Assembly (NCBI GenBank): GCA_010094025.1
Contig: ML991776.1
Span: forward strand, 620,001-684,000
Source of the DNA: Viridothelium virens
Lineage: Eukaryota; Ascomycota; Dothideomycetes; Trypetheliales; Trypetheliaceae
Length of the DNA: 64,000 bases
Reading direction: 5' to 3'
The first letter of the stretch is position 1. Each line of letters starts with the position of its first letter. This document shows, piece by piece, positions 11,241-23,040 of this stretch. Made by a program: the position numbers and the translations under genes. A model generated the notes under the pieces. The model worked only from the letters and a program-made list of their open reading frames with translations, had not been told where the DNA came from and did no database searches.

Positions 11241-12494
11241 TGCGTCGATGGATATCGTTCTTGTGAATGAGTGTGAGAAGGTAAAATTTGGTCAAAGTGA
11301 GAGAAGGTCGAACAAGTAGGGACTTGAAAGGATCGAATGAACAGAAGATGACGCAAAGACAAGCCTCTACCCAATGGAAGACTTAACGGCTTTATATGTA
11401 AATTCTGGAGTAATGAAATTGGACTGCTCTCAGGGATTCCATTTACTGGGTGCTTGAAAACTCCGAGGCTCGATGCGGTCATGCGTACATGGACCTCATT
11501 GTTGACTAGGGATACCCATTCCAATTTTTGCTGCTTTGGGTTGTTCCAAGGCACTGTCAAAAAGCTCAAACGAATATAAATCAAACGCGTTGCGGAGACT
11601 ACATGGTCCAGCGAACATGGAGTGCAATGGAAAGCAGCCGAGCCGGACCAATGTTTAAGCAATCAGTGAAAACAAAAGCGCCGGTTGGTCCCAGAGTGTA
11701 AAATAGCGAAAACTCAAATCTTGAAGGCTTAGACGGGACGGTTTGGCATTTGGAGATCGAACCTCGGGCCGATCTGTAACTCTGGCTGTTTTGAAGCATG
11801 ATACAACGGGGATCTGCATCCTCGAGTTACACGGACTCTGCCCGCGAAGGTCATGTTTGACGGCTGCCTCCGTAAAGTCAAATGATACGCATGAACCAAT
11901 GCTGTTCATAAAGGCATGAACAGGAGAATTAGTCGTATGCCGGTTCCCTTGGCGAAGGAAATCAACTCAAGACAGCATGATGTAATGTACCCACACAGCC
12001 ATAGTTTTCGTAGTTCATCGGTCGATTTTACCGCCCGCCTGTTTGGAAGCCACTGAATATTCTGCAAGACCAGTCGAACACTTGAGTCTTAGCAGGAAAA
12101 CAAGGGTAGAAACCCGTACTCCCTGCGATTTTCGATGTCTAGGCCTGAGCGGAGCGTCCTTGACTGACTCCTCGGCACGTAGTTCGCTCATGAGGGGTGG
12201 GACGTAGGATTGAGAGCCTACCTAGGTCGCCTTGGAGAAGAGGAGAAGGTGTAAGGGCAGTGGGAGAGATGGAAGGAAGACGGGAGTGTTGTAGAGGAAG
12301 GTGTCGGGTCGGTACCCCATGGTCACACAGGTTCCAAGGTCACCAGCCACAGGTCGTAGGTAGCGTCAACTTCTCGTCAGTGGCGCATTCTCATCAATTC
12401 CTACACCAACCACAACCCGTCCTTCAACACTCCCGTGTGGCGCTCATTCGTTGATCATCTTTACGTACCTGGATGTAGCTCGAATCTTTTCACA
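11241..12494. other. Intergenic region between divergent genes, 1.25 kb
   Basis: Lies between the divergent cutinase and SEY1 genes and should hold both promoters. Minus-strand frames at 11599-11909 have no domain. Nothing else recognisable was seen. Confidence 0.45.
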
Positions 12495-15468
12495 ATGGCA
12501 TCTCTCCAGTCGCCATTATCCCCTACCTCTCCCACCCAACTCGGAAACGGGGCAGGTCAACGACCAAGCGCTCCAAGGCACCTCACTGCACCCCCAGGCG
12601 CTATGAATGGTCATTTTGCCCTAGTTGGCGATGGAGAGGACATGAACTTTGATCATGGCATCCAAGTCATCGATGAGAACAAGGAGTTCAAGTAGGTTGG
12701 GACCTTTATTTCATGTCTTGGACGCATCTAGAAGGCCAGCTTCCACAGCAGTCTCCTAAATCAATGAGCATGAAAATCTCGAAATTCTCAATAGTACCGT
12801 TTGACTGATATGATGTCCTCTTTTCGACAGCGACAACCTCAACGCTTATCTTCAACACGAAGCGATCGTTCCCGCCGGCTTCAATTACCACCTTATCTCG
12901 GTCTTTGGCTCTCAGTCTACAGGTAAATCTACTCTGCTCAACACTCTTTTCGGTACAGATTTTGGCGTCATGTCCGAACAAGATCGAAAACAGACGACAA
13001 AAGGCATATGGATGTCCAAGAACAAGCGGAAAGAGGTGACCTCACCCAAAAAAGGAGGCGGTGTGACATTACGAATGGCAGACAATATCCTGGTCATGGA
13101 CGTAGAAGGGACAGACGGCAGGGAAAGAGGTGAAGATCAAGATTTCGAACGAAAGAGTGCGCTTTTTGCACTGGCTACCAGCGAGGTGTTGATTGTCAAT
13201 CTTTGGGAGACCCAAGTGGGCCTGTATCAGGGGGCAAACATGGGTCTGCTGAAGACGGTGTTCGAAGTAAATTTACAATTATTCCTCAAGGATAGCAAGT
13301 AAGCTCCACTTCTCCCTACCTTATCTGCTCTCTATGCTTATCCTGGTCCGCAGAACTATTCCTCGGTCCCTCCTTTTCTTTGTCATCCGTGACTACCTCG
13401 GTACTACACCCCTCTCCAATCTCCGTCAAACGCTCCTCTCCGATCTGAGCCGGATTTGGGCTTCGCTTTCGAAACCATCCGGCCTTGAAAATAGTTCCAT
13501 ATCTGATTATTTTGACTTTGCTTTTGTCGCGCTGCCCCACAAAATCCTTCAACCCGACAAATTTGCAACCGAGGTTCAGGAACTCTCCCTACGTTTTCGT
13601 GAGGGGGACTTCAAGACCGCTGCACGGCGGAAGACAGGCGCCCTTGGACTTGATGGCGATGACGCAGATGAGCCCATACTCCGACCAGAATATCACCGAC
13701 GGATCCCTGCGGATGGCTTCTCCGTGTACGCGAAGGGCATCTGGGATCAAATCGAATCGAACAAGGACCTCGACCTTCCTACCCAGCAGGAACTTCTTGC
13801 TCAATTCCGATGTGATGAAATCGCCCGCGATGTCCTTGTCCCCTTTGACGCTGCCATTGCCCCTCTAGAAGCCCGGCATGCTGAGGGCGCCAGGAAAGGC
13901 GAGCCTCTGGTGCTCGATGCTCTGGGCAAGACCATGAACACTGTGCGCGCACAGGCTCTCCAGGATTTCCAGAGTGAAGCAGGCCGGTACCACAAAGGCG
14001 TCTTCAGCCGCAAACGCGCCGAGCTCGAAGACAAGATCGACGATCGACTCAAGACGCTCTGGCGCGCGCAACTGAGCGCTGCGCAGAAGGTCGGAGTAGC
14101 GAATTTCAGTGAGGCCGTCTCCGCTGCTGTTAAGAATGGGCAGAAGAAGGCAGGTGGCCAGTACGACTTTGCCAAGATCGTGGAGGCCGAGAAGATGAAA
14201 GCAGTGAAGCGATTTGCAGATGTAGCGTCAGAAACCGAGGTCAAGGGCGCATCGTGGAGTGTGTATGAACAGGATTTGGGACTGTTCAAGAAGGAGCTGG
14301 ATGAGGTGAGCAAGAGGCTGAGAAGGGAAGAAATGAGAAGGCTGGCCACTAGAGTTGAGCGATGGGTACGCTCAAAGTTGGGCGAGTCCGTCGGTCTCGA
14401 GTTCAACAAGCTGGGTTCGGGACGCGGTGGCTCGGGTGCACCTGAAGAAGGCGACAGAGGGGACGAAAAGGATATTTGGGACAGGGTGTGGCATGTCTTC
14501 ACAGATTCTGTCACGCATGCCGAAGAACGCTTCACGGATCGTGCTAAGAGCTTCGATGCAAGCCCAGAGGAGGTCGAAGTCGGTCTCTGGCGGCTGCGAA
14601 GAAAGAGTTGGGGGGCACTGAGGGCAAAGCTTGATGAAGAGCTTATGGAAGGGAACCTCCTTCTCAAGCTTCGCGAGAACTTCGAAGACAGATTCCGATA
14701 CGACCATGAAGGCGTACCAAGGATATGGCGACCAACGGATGATATCGAAGGCATATATACCACGGCACGACAGGCGACTTTGCACCTTATCCCACTGTTG
14801 TCGAGGTTCAAACTGCGAGAAACGGGGTCGAATCCACCTCTGGCGGCATGGGTGGGCGAAGCGCCAACTGGAGTTAGTCCTGCGGATGAGGAAGACCTTG
14901 CACCAATCGGAGGGGTAGACGAGGACGAAGGGAAGAGCTTGGAAGAGGAGATGACTGTTCTGGGCGACGCCAAGCAGCAAGACCTCTCAACACGATTCAA
15001 GAAGATGGCAGATGGCGTTTACGTGGAAGCCAAGCGTAGTGCCATTGGAGGTGTCACTCAGGTTCCGCTTTACTTCTATGGACTGCTGTTGGCGCTTGGC
15101 TGGAATGAAATCGTTGCAGGTATGCCCAACCGCATCTCTATAACAAGCATCACATACTAACTCATCACGTCCTAGTCCTTCGAAATCCAGTCTACTTTAT
15201 CTTCTTGATTCTATTGGGCGTTGGCGCCTACGTTACGTACACACTCAATCTTTGGGGACCCATGCTGCGTATGACAAACGCAGCCAGTGCTCAAGCACTC
15301 GAAATCGGCAAGGAGAAACTCCGCGAGTTCCTCCAGGAGTCCGAAACTGGCCGTCAGGCTATGGCGATGTCCTCTTCTAGCGGACGCGGTGGAGGCGCAT
15401 ACAAGACGGACGCCCTTGATGGTAGTGGTAAAAAGGCTGCCGTCGATGATGAGGATGATGAGATATGA
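12495..15468 (+). CDS. SEY1: Sey1, ER membrane-fusion dynamin-like GTPase
   Basis: RHD3/Sey1 GTPase that fuses ER tubules and keeps the tubular ER network. Four exons give 907 aa: 12495-12691, 12831-13298, 13354-15119 and 15176-15468, all phases consistent. Visible motifs: P-loop GSQSTGKST near residue 92, switch/G3 [13 protein letters not shown] near 155, and the G4 RD in [12 protein letters not shown] near 230. A long helical bundle follows. Near the C terminus two closely spaced membrane segments ([13 protein letters not shown] and [15 protein letters not shown]) form the hairpin, and an acidic cytosolic tail ends in DDEDDEI. The start at 12495 was chosen because it is the first ATG in frame and matches the usual low-complexity N terminus with [11 protein letters not shown]. 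The length is slightly above the usual fungal size. Confidence 0.95.
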
Positions 15469-15889
15469 CCTTGAACTCTGGTACGCCAGGGAGCGTGTAG
15501 AAGAAGGCGTGTACACGAGTACCTATTTGGGTTTGTATGGGACGGATTGATATCCCTGGAAGCGATCATTCATATTGAGATCATCAATTCATTCCTAGTG
15601 AGCCTTATTCTATATTCTATTGTCTATATGGGTTTTATTCATCCCTCCTATCATACACCTCTAAACTTTTCTGTACCCGGGTAGAGGGGAAAAACACACC
15701 CAATCATACAAAACTTCCTCTGCAGTCTATGTCACAATTCTCCAAGAATGCCTGACACGCGCTATGCTTGATTACATAGTGTAAGCGAAGAAAACCAGGA
15801 AAATGACCATCCAGATTGTCGAATCGGTGCAGTCTTATGTTCTTCCAAGATCGATCGGGTTCATAGCTCATGGCAACCAGACCAGCGAC
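15469..15889. other. Intergenic region between convergent genes
   Basis: 421 bp of 3' flanks of SEY1 and the convergent MFS gene; nothing else recognised. Confidence 0.45.
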
Positions 15890-17985
15890 CTAAGATAACG
15901 CAAATTTGCTCTTGGCTCTTAGCGTCGCTCCGAAGTACCACAGCGCCAGTACACCCAACCCGCCACCAACAGTGAGCCCTCCGAGGATGGAAACTCCACG
16001 ACCAATGCCCAGATTAATGTACATCGGGTGAGCATAGATAATCGATCCGGCTGCCATAGCTGAACGCCAGGCATCGTTCGACGCGAAAAGGGATGCGGCG
16101 TATTGCGGGTATGAAAGTGGTAGATACATGAAGATACATTGAAATCTTTCACGGGAGACACTTGTCAGTATTATGGTGCTATCACTTCAAATCGGAGTCA
16201 CTCACAAGACAAAGGCTCCATATGCGAAGCAAGTAATGCCCAGGATGCTCACGATCCAGTGGATGGATGGTCGTGCCGTCCAGCCGAACCAGAAGAGGCC
16301 AATGGGCAATAGCCAAACTGCAATCAGGGCCGGCACCAGACGATGTTCTTGAGCTCGCAAACCGTTCTTCTTGATGTCGGGTTCTAGGTAGAACCATTGG
16401 TAGGCGCAATACGTGAGGACACCTAAAACGCAGCCGACAATGATACAAATGTAGACAATTCCGAGTTCACCAATATTGAATCCGTAGTCGCCAATATATA
16501 CCAAGGGAAAGGCCTCGAAATACGAGTAGTAGATACCGTAAATGACGGCGCTGTACAAGTTTGTGAAGAGGACTGCCGGATCTTGAACGCAAATAATGGC
16601 CGGAATAGCAAGAGCTTCGTACATCACAGTGCCGAACTTCTTTTGTCCTTGGTCAATTTCGGATTGAGAGCGCAGGTTCTCGTTCCCGGTCAAGGCTCGC
16701 AACCTCTTTGCTCGGCGAAGGAGAATGTTGGCCGCGGAGGTTTCGGGCATGGTAACGAACCTTAGGATCGTCAGCCATCAATATTCGCAATGTAGTGCGG
16801 AAACTTCGAACACCTACCAGAGTAGCCAGACAGGACCAGACATCCACAGGACTTCCCAGAAAGCCCATCGCCAACCCTCAGCCGTGACGGCAAACCCGGA
16901 CAGGAGCGGACCCAACGCTGGAGCGCAGAAGGCGGCCGCTACCCATGTTGTCAAGGCGTACGGAAGCTTCAACAGAGAATACTGTGGCATTTTAGCGCAC
17001 TGAACCTAATTGTTCTCAGCAAGCAACAAAAGACATACCAAGTCTTGCATTGTTGCACCGCCGGTAGCTAAACAGGGGGAGCCCATGAAGCCAGTGAGGA
17101 AGCGTAATACTAAGAGTCCGGCATAATTGTCGACAAGCGCCGTCGGAACTGCTAATATTACAAACAAGGCGAAAGATGTCATGTATGGAACATTGCGCCC
17201 GAATAAAGGGATTTCGCTCAACGGTGAGAAGAGCAAGGGGCCGATACCATCTGAAGAAAAGCGTCAGTGGACCTTATTGGCCAAAAGCGGATCGCAAGAC
17301 CTACAGCCGATGACATATAGCGACAGTATAAGCGACGCCCTTGAGTACGAGAGATGAAACTTCTGCATTACTTCCCTGAAAATATGTCAATACTAATCCA
17401 CCTGATCAATTTGGAACAAGACACGTACTCTTGTGCAGATGTGTATATCGAGGACGTTGCGTACACAACGAATGTATAGACACTGTTCCCGTTAGCACTT
17501 GTGGAAAAATGGGTATCATCAGAAATCCGGTCTTACAAGATCAAGATAGCGACATATGCCTTCTTGCCAGAGGACCAGTTCTGGGGGTTTGCAGGATCAT
17601 CCGTGGTATACCAGTCGACCAGCGTAATTCCATCGCTCGTTTTCGTCGGTACGATGACGGCGCTCTTCTGCCTCTCTACTGACTGTTGCCGTTCCACGTC
17701 GAAGCGATCTTCAGACCATGGCACGGTACTCTCTCTGGTTTTGGTACGAGTGATTCGAGGCTCTATCATCGAACCCGTATCTTGGACTGTCTCCTGTCTG
17801 GATACGGCATCCTCGTTGGAAGGTGTCGGTGCCAAGTTCGACTCGGTCAGTTTTTCGGCTCTGTCAAGAGAGCTCTCCCAGGGAATCTGGAATCCTTCTT
17901 CTTCCTCTAGATATTTGAAGTATCTTTTGCGCGTTAGCCAACGAACAAGTTGCCCCAGAGGAGCTTCACGTATGAGATCTGCCAT
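15890..17985 (-). CDS. MFS transporter, DHA1 drug/polyamine type
   Basis: Plasma-membrane proton antiporter of the major facilitator superfamily. Seven exons on the minus strand give 586 aa: 17985-17537, 17482-17429, 17375-17305, 17250-17039, 16981-16818, 16760-16206 and 16145-15890. A cytosolic N terminus of about 135 residues ends with VDWYTTDDPANPQNWSSGKK, the signature that precedes TM1 in fungal DHA1 exporters. Further family marks are GYGIGPLLFSPLSEIP (TM2 and loop), GSPCLATGGATMQDL (TM4), the antiporter motif C region PALGPLLSGF and WRWAFW. About 12 membrane segments can be placed. Relatives export drugs, polyamines or mycotoxins; the substrate here cannot be read from sequence. Seven short introns are typical of this family in filamentous fungi. 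Confidence 0.9.
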
Positions 17986-19622
17986 GGGTATGGAATTTGG
18001 GTGTGAAGGTTGAGGTTAATGGATCACAACGATTGTGAAACTTGATCTCTTCACGACCTTTTATGAAATGGCATTCTCTACGCCAAAGGAATGACTCTTA
18101 ACAAACATGCGGCTTAAGTAATGTGAGAAGCTTAAAATCTGTTTAGTGAGCCCACCAGCGGCGACGGCTTTGTAATAGTGTCAACCTCGAGAAAATGGTT
18201 GAGCTCTGTTCAGCTTTTCCGCCAACGTTCTATCTAGTCGTTTCGGACAGCATGTTGATGAGCTAAGAAAGAGGGCGTGCTGGCTAGGTAATCAAAGCCC
18301 AGCTCATGAGGATGCGACTCGAGAGTGAACAATTCCAGCTTTGGCTCTATTTGGAAAAACGAGACAGCGAATACTCTAGCGAGTATTATCACCTGGAAAC
18401 CTACCTTCAAAGGGAAAGAATCGGCACTCAATCACAGTCCATCCCCTGTTGACATGCACCTTCATGTTGTATTCTAAAATCACTCTGTTCGGCAGTTCTC
18501 AGAGTTTCGACGACGTCCGGACGAACGATGCAACCGGAGGAAAGACAGTGGAGCCTGCTTGATGACGTCACTCAGCTTCTTGACATGGATTCGTCACAGA
18601 GATGGCTTGCGCAATTGGTGTCATGCCGCTCCTCAGCACTGAGCTATCCTCCATTCGGATGAGGCGTAAAACGACCCTTTATTAATTGTTGGATTACTGA
18701 TCGTCTCAAAATCGCTGGCTTATCTCCTATCCAATTTCTTAATCACTAACTCCGCCCTGCACAAGTAGCAATCTGACAGTCAGCACTTAGATCTTGGCTC
18801 TGACCATAGTGCTCTATCTCTGGTCCTGTTTTTAGATCCTGTCAAAAGCCATTTGACGGCTTGAGGAGATTTGCGAAATAAGCCGGCCCTTGTAACTTTA
18901 CAGCGAAGTGACATCCTGTGATAGAACTCTATCTGACCAATAGCATTAAGCTTACATGCACCCCGGGGAAAGTCGAGCATCTATTCGTGCTTTCCCCTTC
19001 AATCGGGAGATCCACACCATGTCGACAAGCAACTGGCGCTGACTTTTCAATAATGAGAATGAACATTCCAGAAGGGCAGCGTTCCAACCTCTCTTAGCCG
19101 AGCTGTCCAGGTCGACCAGTAGAGTAGCTGCGAGATGAGTCAGATGTGAAGTTCGACTTTCCACAAAAAAAGGCGTATCATCATCCAGGAAGGCTCTAGT
19201 TGAAGGTCTAGTTGAGGGACAATGTTTTGAAATCACGTCACCAACTAAATTCCGATACGACTACTCCGTAGGTCCCGCGGGTTACGGGCGCACAAAAATT
19301 TACGCAAGCTAGAAGTATTCGATCTTGGTAACCGCAATTAAGGATTTCCACTCTAGTCAAATTTTTTGAATTGGTGTTGTTTTCCGCTGGCCATCGATTT
19401 CAACTCTGTGCTTCCAAATATAGTGAAAAGGAAGCGATAGTCTGAAGACCTACTTCACACGACTTGGTCGTTTCCCTCGACGCTTGGGATACGCGTGTCT
19501 CCAAAACAGAGACTCATCTCTCTTGCAAAGGGCATCGATATTTCTCGCCCTTGAGTTGGGAGGATATCTGGAAATTCACACATGCAGTTGGTAAACATCA
19601 TCAGATCAATCTGGGTTACTAT
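17986..19622. other. Gene-poor stretch, 1.6 kb
   Basis: Promoter side of the MFS gene followed by sequence with only short frames (66-94 codons, all without domains). I see no repeat family, terminal repeat or RNA gene. Confidence 0.45.
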
Positions 19623-20741
19623 CTACTCAAGTCGCTTCACTACGAACTGAAGAACTCTTGAACAGGCCCCAATATACCACCAGTCACTGGCTCTCCATCC
19701 TATTTGATCAAACGTCTTCAACTCTGCCTTTGCCTCCCACTTCGTGCCCGTCTCCTCTGCGATCACTGCCCACATACTCTTCCAGGTCTCCGGATTGTGC
19801 CAATATGTCTGGAATGTTCCATATGGATTCTCTTCACAATGAGGCTCCATTACATTTTTACCGGTAGATCCGATCTGGCAACCCACGATCATTGATTCGG
19901 GACCCCTCGACAACCTCACAAGATTCTTGCAGACAGCAACCTGATCATCCCAGTTCCAATGGTGCAAGACGAGTGCCGCGTTAATGATATCCATCTGCCC
20001 CTTCCAATCCATTAGCTTCATATCGACATCCCCATCAAGAGTCTCTTCATTGGATTGGTTTTTCGTCTTTGGATGTAACATGTCATCTTCAATATATTTG
20101 ACATTCTTTCCAAACGGCCGGTCCTTGTCTCGGTAGAACTCAAATCCAACGTCCCAATGGTTCACGATGTCGCAGCCGAAGAGACTGCTGGGCGGGCATC
20201 CGTCAAAGACGAGTCGACGCAGATCTTGCCCGACGAAGCAACCGACGTCGATAAAATTAGCGCCTTCATTTCGGACGCGTTCGAGGATGAATGGGTAGGC
20301 AGGGTTCAGCGGAAGCATTGGCTGGAGAAAAAGAGCAAAGCCGGTGCACGGGTAGGCACGAATCGCCCAGGCTTTCTCACGCTATAGTGGATGATATGTA
20401 AGAATGAGTACATATGTACACGAGGTACATCAAGGTCCTGTAGAAGAAGAAAGCCGTACTATTCTGTAGACGTGCTCCACGATATCATGCCGGGGGATTC
20501 CACTGTACGATTGAAGAAAATGGCGAACCTATCATGAGTTTGCAACGTCAGCTCCTATGAAAGGTGAGCGCACTGTGAGCAGTACGTCTTGCGTGATTCT
20601 ATCGTCCATGTTTGAAACAAAGAAGGCAACTTCCTTTGTCTCCGTATAGGTCTTAGACCAGCTGGTTTCCGAGGTATCCGCATCTGCATTGAGCTTGTTT
20701 AGGAGGGACATGTTGATGAATGTGATAGCCTGAGTGGACAT
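19623..20741 (-). CDS. Class I SAM-dependent methyltransferase (secondary-metabolite type)
   Basis: Transfers a methyl group from S-adenosylmethionine; substrate unknown. Three exons on the minus strand: 20741-20586, 20528-20460 and 20381-19623, introns 57 and 78 nt, phases all zero, 327 aa. A second in-frame ATG at 20711 would give 317 aa. The small middle exon (23 codons) was found by homology reasoning: it completes the run SYSGIPRHDIVEHVYRIREK that precedes AWAIRAYPC in this family. SAM motif I is FIDVGCFVGQDLRRL, followed by CDIVNHWDVG and by NAALVLHHWNWDDQ, the post-motif region. The arrangement matches fungal methyltransferases found in meroterpenoid and other metabolite clusters (AusD/Trt5-like), but no synthase or terpene cyclase is adjacent. 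It may be an orphan tailoring enzyme. Confidence 0.8.
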
Positions 20742-21926
20742 TCATCTCTCTGGTCTCCATTGGAACACAGACGGGAGTTTCTACCCTTTTGTTAGCCCTC
20801 GTTGCTACGACTAGTCTGTGACAAGGTCCATCCAAATCATCTGCATCATGCTTCATTATGATTTGAGAGCTTTTCCGGTCACCAAATAGTACATGTAGCG
20901 TGGAGGCGAAAACAGACTTTCTGCGGGGAACACGCAGATGCCGTGCATAAACAGGTATAGACTCGTCTTACATACACGCGACGATCTGGACGTGACCAAG
21001 AGAGTCTTCCAGCGTGGATTCAAAGAAGATGGCTTCAAGTCAAACTGACAGTGAAATCCCTGAGTTTGGTGAGACTGGCTTTGACAAATCGTCTGCTGGT
21101 GAATGACACCTGTACCACGGCTATGCAAGCAGAACAAGGCAGAGAGTTGCATGTAGAGAGGTTCCGCATATACTATACCGGTCAGCGAGCGGCACATTCC
21201 CCCTCCACGATTGCGGTTGCGTTGCAAGTATGCCGTCGAGTTTCGCGGCAAAGCTGAAGTCAGGTTTCGGAACTTGGACAGCGTTTGAAGACGAACGAAT
21301 TATTTGAAAGGGGAAAATGTCACTAAAATAAAATGTGGGCAACGAGATGGTAGCACAACTTTGAAAGATCTTATTCGTGCAATGGTGTAGAAACGGCGCA
21401 AATACTAACTTCGGTCAGACTGCGCATCGGCCGAGCGCTCGACTGCATTGATAATAAGTCGTAGATCTGTAGCCCACTGAGGCAGTCAAAGTCTCTCTGG
21501 AAGCTGTTCCCATCGAGGGGAGTCCTATCCTGGGTGAGGTTAAGAGAAGCGCCAAGTTCATTTCGACCTCTAGGCTCCCCAACAGATCTCTCATAGTGGT
21601 TCGAATGACTTATCCTATTTCTCTTCTAAATCTCAAGCTACATCTTTGCCGCGATTCTCATAGCACTGTGAAATGTTGACGTTCGTTGGGACCGGGTTGG
21701 CTAACGCAGATCATTTACGAAAATGCGGGGAAGCAGGCACAACCACGACTGCACCACTGGATACCTACCTATATTTAGCTTGTTCCCAGCTAAATAATCC
21801 AGACAACTCAATTGAATTAAAGGAAGGAAAGAGGCTTGGTCATGAATATTATTTCATATTTATATTGAGGACTCGGATGCGACACAAGAGCGGAGGAAGC
21901 TGAATGCTTCCACACCATCCCTGAGA
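20742..21926. other. Intergenic region, 1.2 kb, with a coding-looking stub at its end
   Basis: Mostly featureless. At about 21869-21926 the plus-strand frame leading into the next gene reads EDSDATQERRKLNASTPSLR and is coding-like, but it has no ATG and is preceded by a stop. The next gene may therefore have an earlier exon here that I could not place. Confidence 0.4.
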
Positions 21927-22735
21927 ATGGGTGGTGTACAAGAAGAAGCAATGGAAAGACCTAAGGTCAGTATCGACACCAAATCCCGTATCCGGACGGA
22001 GCTAAAATCGTTGACCTGCGCAGTCCATCCTTCCATCTGCCGTTGTTCTCCCTTTCGCACCTCTCCCATCTTCATCCGAACTTCCAACCACCAACGAGGA
22101 CCGCCTCAAGGCCACAATTAAAAACATTGAAGAACAACGACAAGCCGTCCAGTATGCCTTGACACCAAATCCTCTCCTCCAACCCCCCTAAAACCACGTC
22201 TCCGTCTCAATGAAAAATCAAACACGGCTCACCCCGCCACAGCTCCAACATCCTCGCCCAAATCCTCTCCCGAACCACTCACCTCGACTCCCTCCCACCC
22301 CCTCACTCCGCACGCTCCACGACCCTCATCGCCGCCGACAACGCCGCCCTCGTCTCCGACCGCCGGCCCCCATCTGCCACCACCGTACCCGAGCCGAGCG
22401 CGCGATCATCAACGCACACGCCGACCTGGGCGCCGACGCCCCCCGTCATCTCGGCCGTCAAGAACGCGCTCGCCGCCTGGGAGGAATACGATCGGAGCTC
22501 TGGGAGGATGAAGGCGCGGTTGGAGGAGGAGCTGAGGACGGAGGAGCGGTTGCGGCGGGCGAGTGTTGGGTGGGGTCCGCGAGTGAGTGCTGGTGGGGAG
22601 GGGGCGGATAGTAGTGGGGGTGTGAGCGCTGGGGTAGGGACGGGAATGGGAATGGGAATGGGGACGGGGACAGGGACGGGCGGAGGAGGGATGGGGGTAG
22701 ATTCTTCGAGGGATCCGAGGAGGATTGGTCGGTGA
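21927..22735 (+). CDS. Unassigned protein with helical region and Gly/Met/Thr repeat tail
   Basis: Not recognised. Three exons, 21927-21965, 22024-22151 and 22243-22735, join in frame through introns of 58 and 91 nt and give 219 aa. Residues 14-36 are Pro/Ser-rich (VVLPFAPLPSSSELP). Residues 38-75 form a helical, charged segment (EDRLKATIKNIEEQRQAV, then NILAQILSRTTHLDSL). A Pro/Thr/Ala-rich stretch follows, then a second helix (VKNALAAWEEYDRSSGRMK and a Glu/Arg-rich run). The C terminus is a simple repeat of Gly with Met, Thr or Val. The protein may start earlier, because coding-looking sequence continues upstream of the ATG. Two helices separated by disorder would suit a small coiled-coil complex subunit, but that is a guess. 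It ends convergently with the Spc97 gene. Confidence 0.5.
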
Positions 22736-23040
22736 TGTACGGGGAGGAGCGGGATCAGGGAGGTAACGGGGATGGTTACAGGGAGAGTGAGAATTGAGGG
22801 CACGCCGGCGTGGATGATTCAAGGGTGCATGGACGTTAGAGCAGTCCACAATGTATCTTCATAGCGAAGATTCGCTATGGCATCAATAGAAAAGGGAAGG
22901 GTATCTAATGACTACCAGTTTTACACCATCCCCAAGCCCTCCGACAATATCCCTATGCGCCTTCCGACCCCTGTCTTGACTGCTGAACCCAATATTGGCC
23001 ATCGAATCTTTTCAATCAACGAAAAAGTTTTACGTCCACA
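22736..23040. other. Intergenic region between convergent genes
   Basis: About 305 bp of 3' flanks; a 15-codon-scale GC-rich run continues from the repeat tail of the upstream gene and then fades. Nothing else seen. Confidence 0.4.

Noticed and set aside
13801-15000. 399-codon frame on the minus strand opposite SEY1
   Set aside because: It is an antisense shadow of the SEY1 coding exon with Ser/Arg-rich, domain-free content; the plus strand carries clear GTPase motifs.
22303-22803. 166-codon minus-strand frame over the Gly/Met repeat
   Set aside because: Its Pro/Val/Ile repeats are the antisense of the plus-strand repeat; the plus strand has consistent splice sites and frame.
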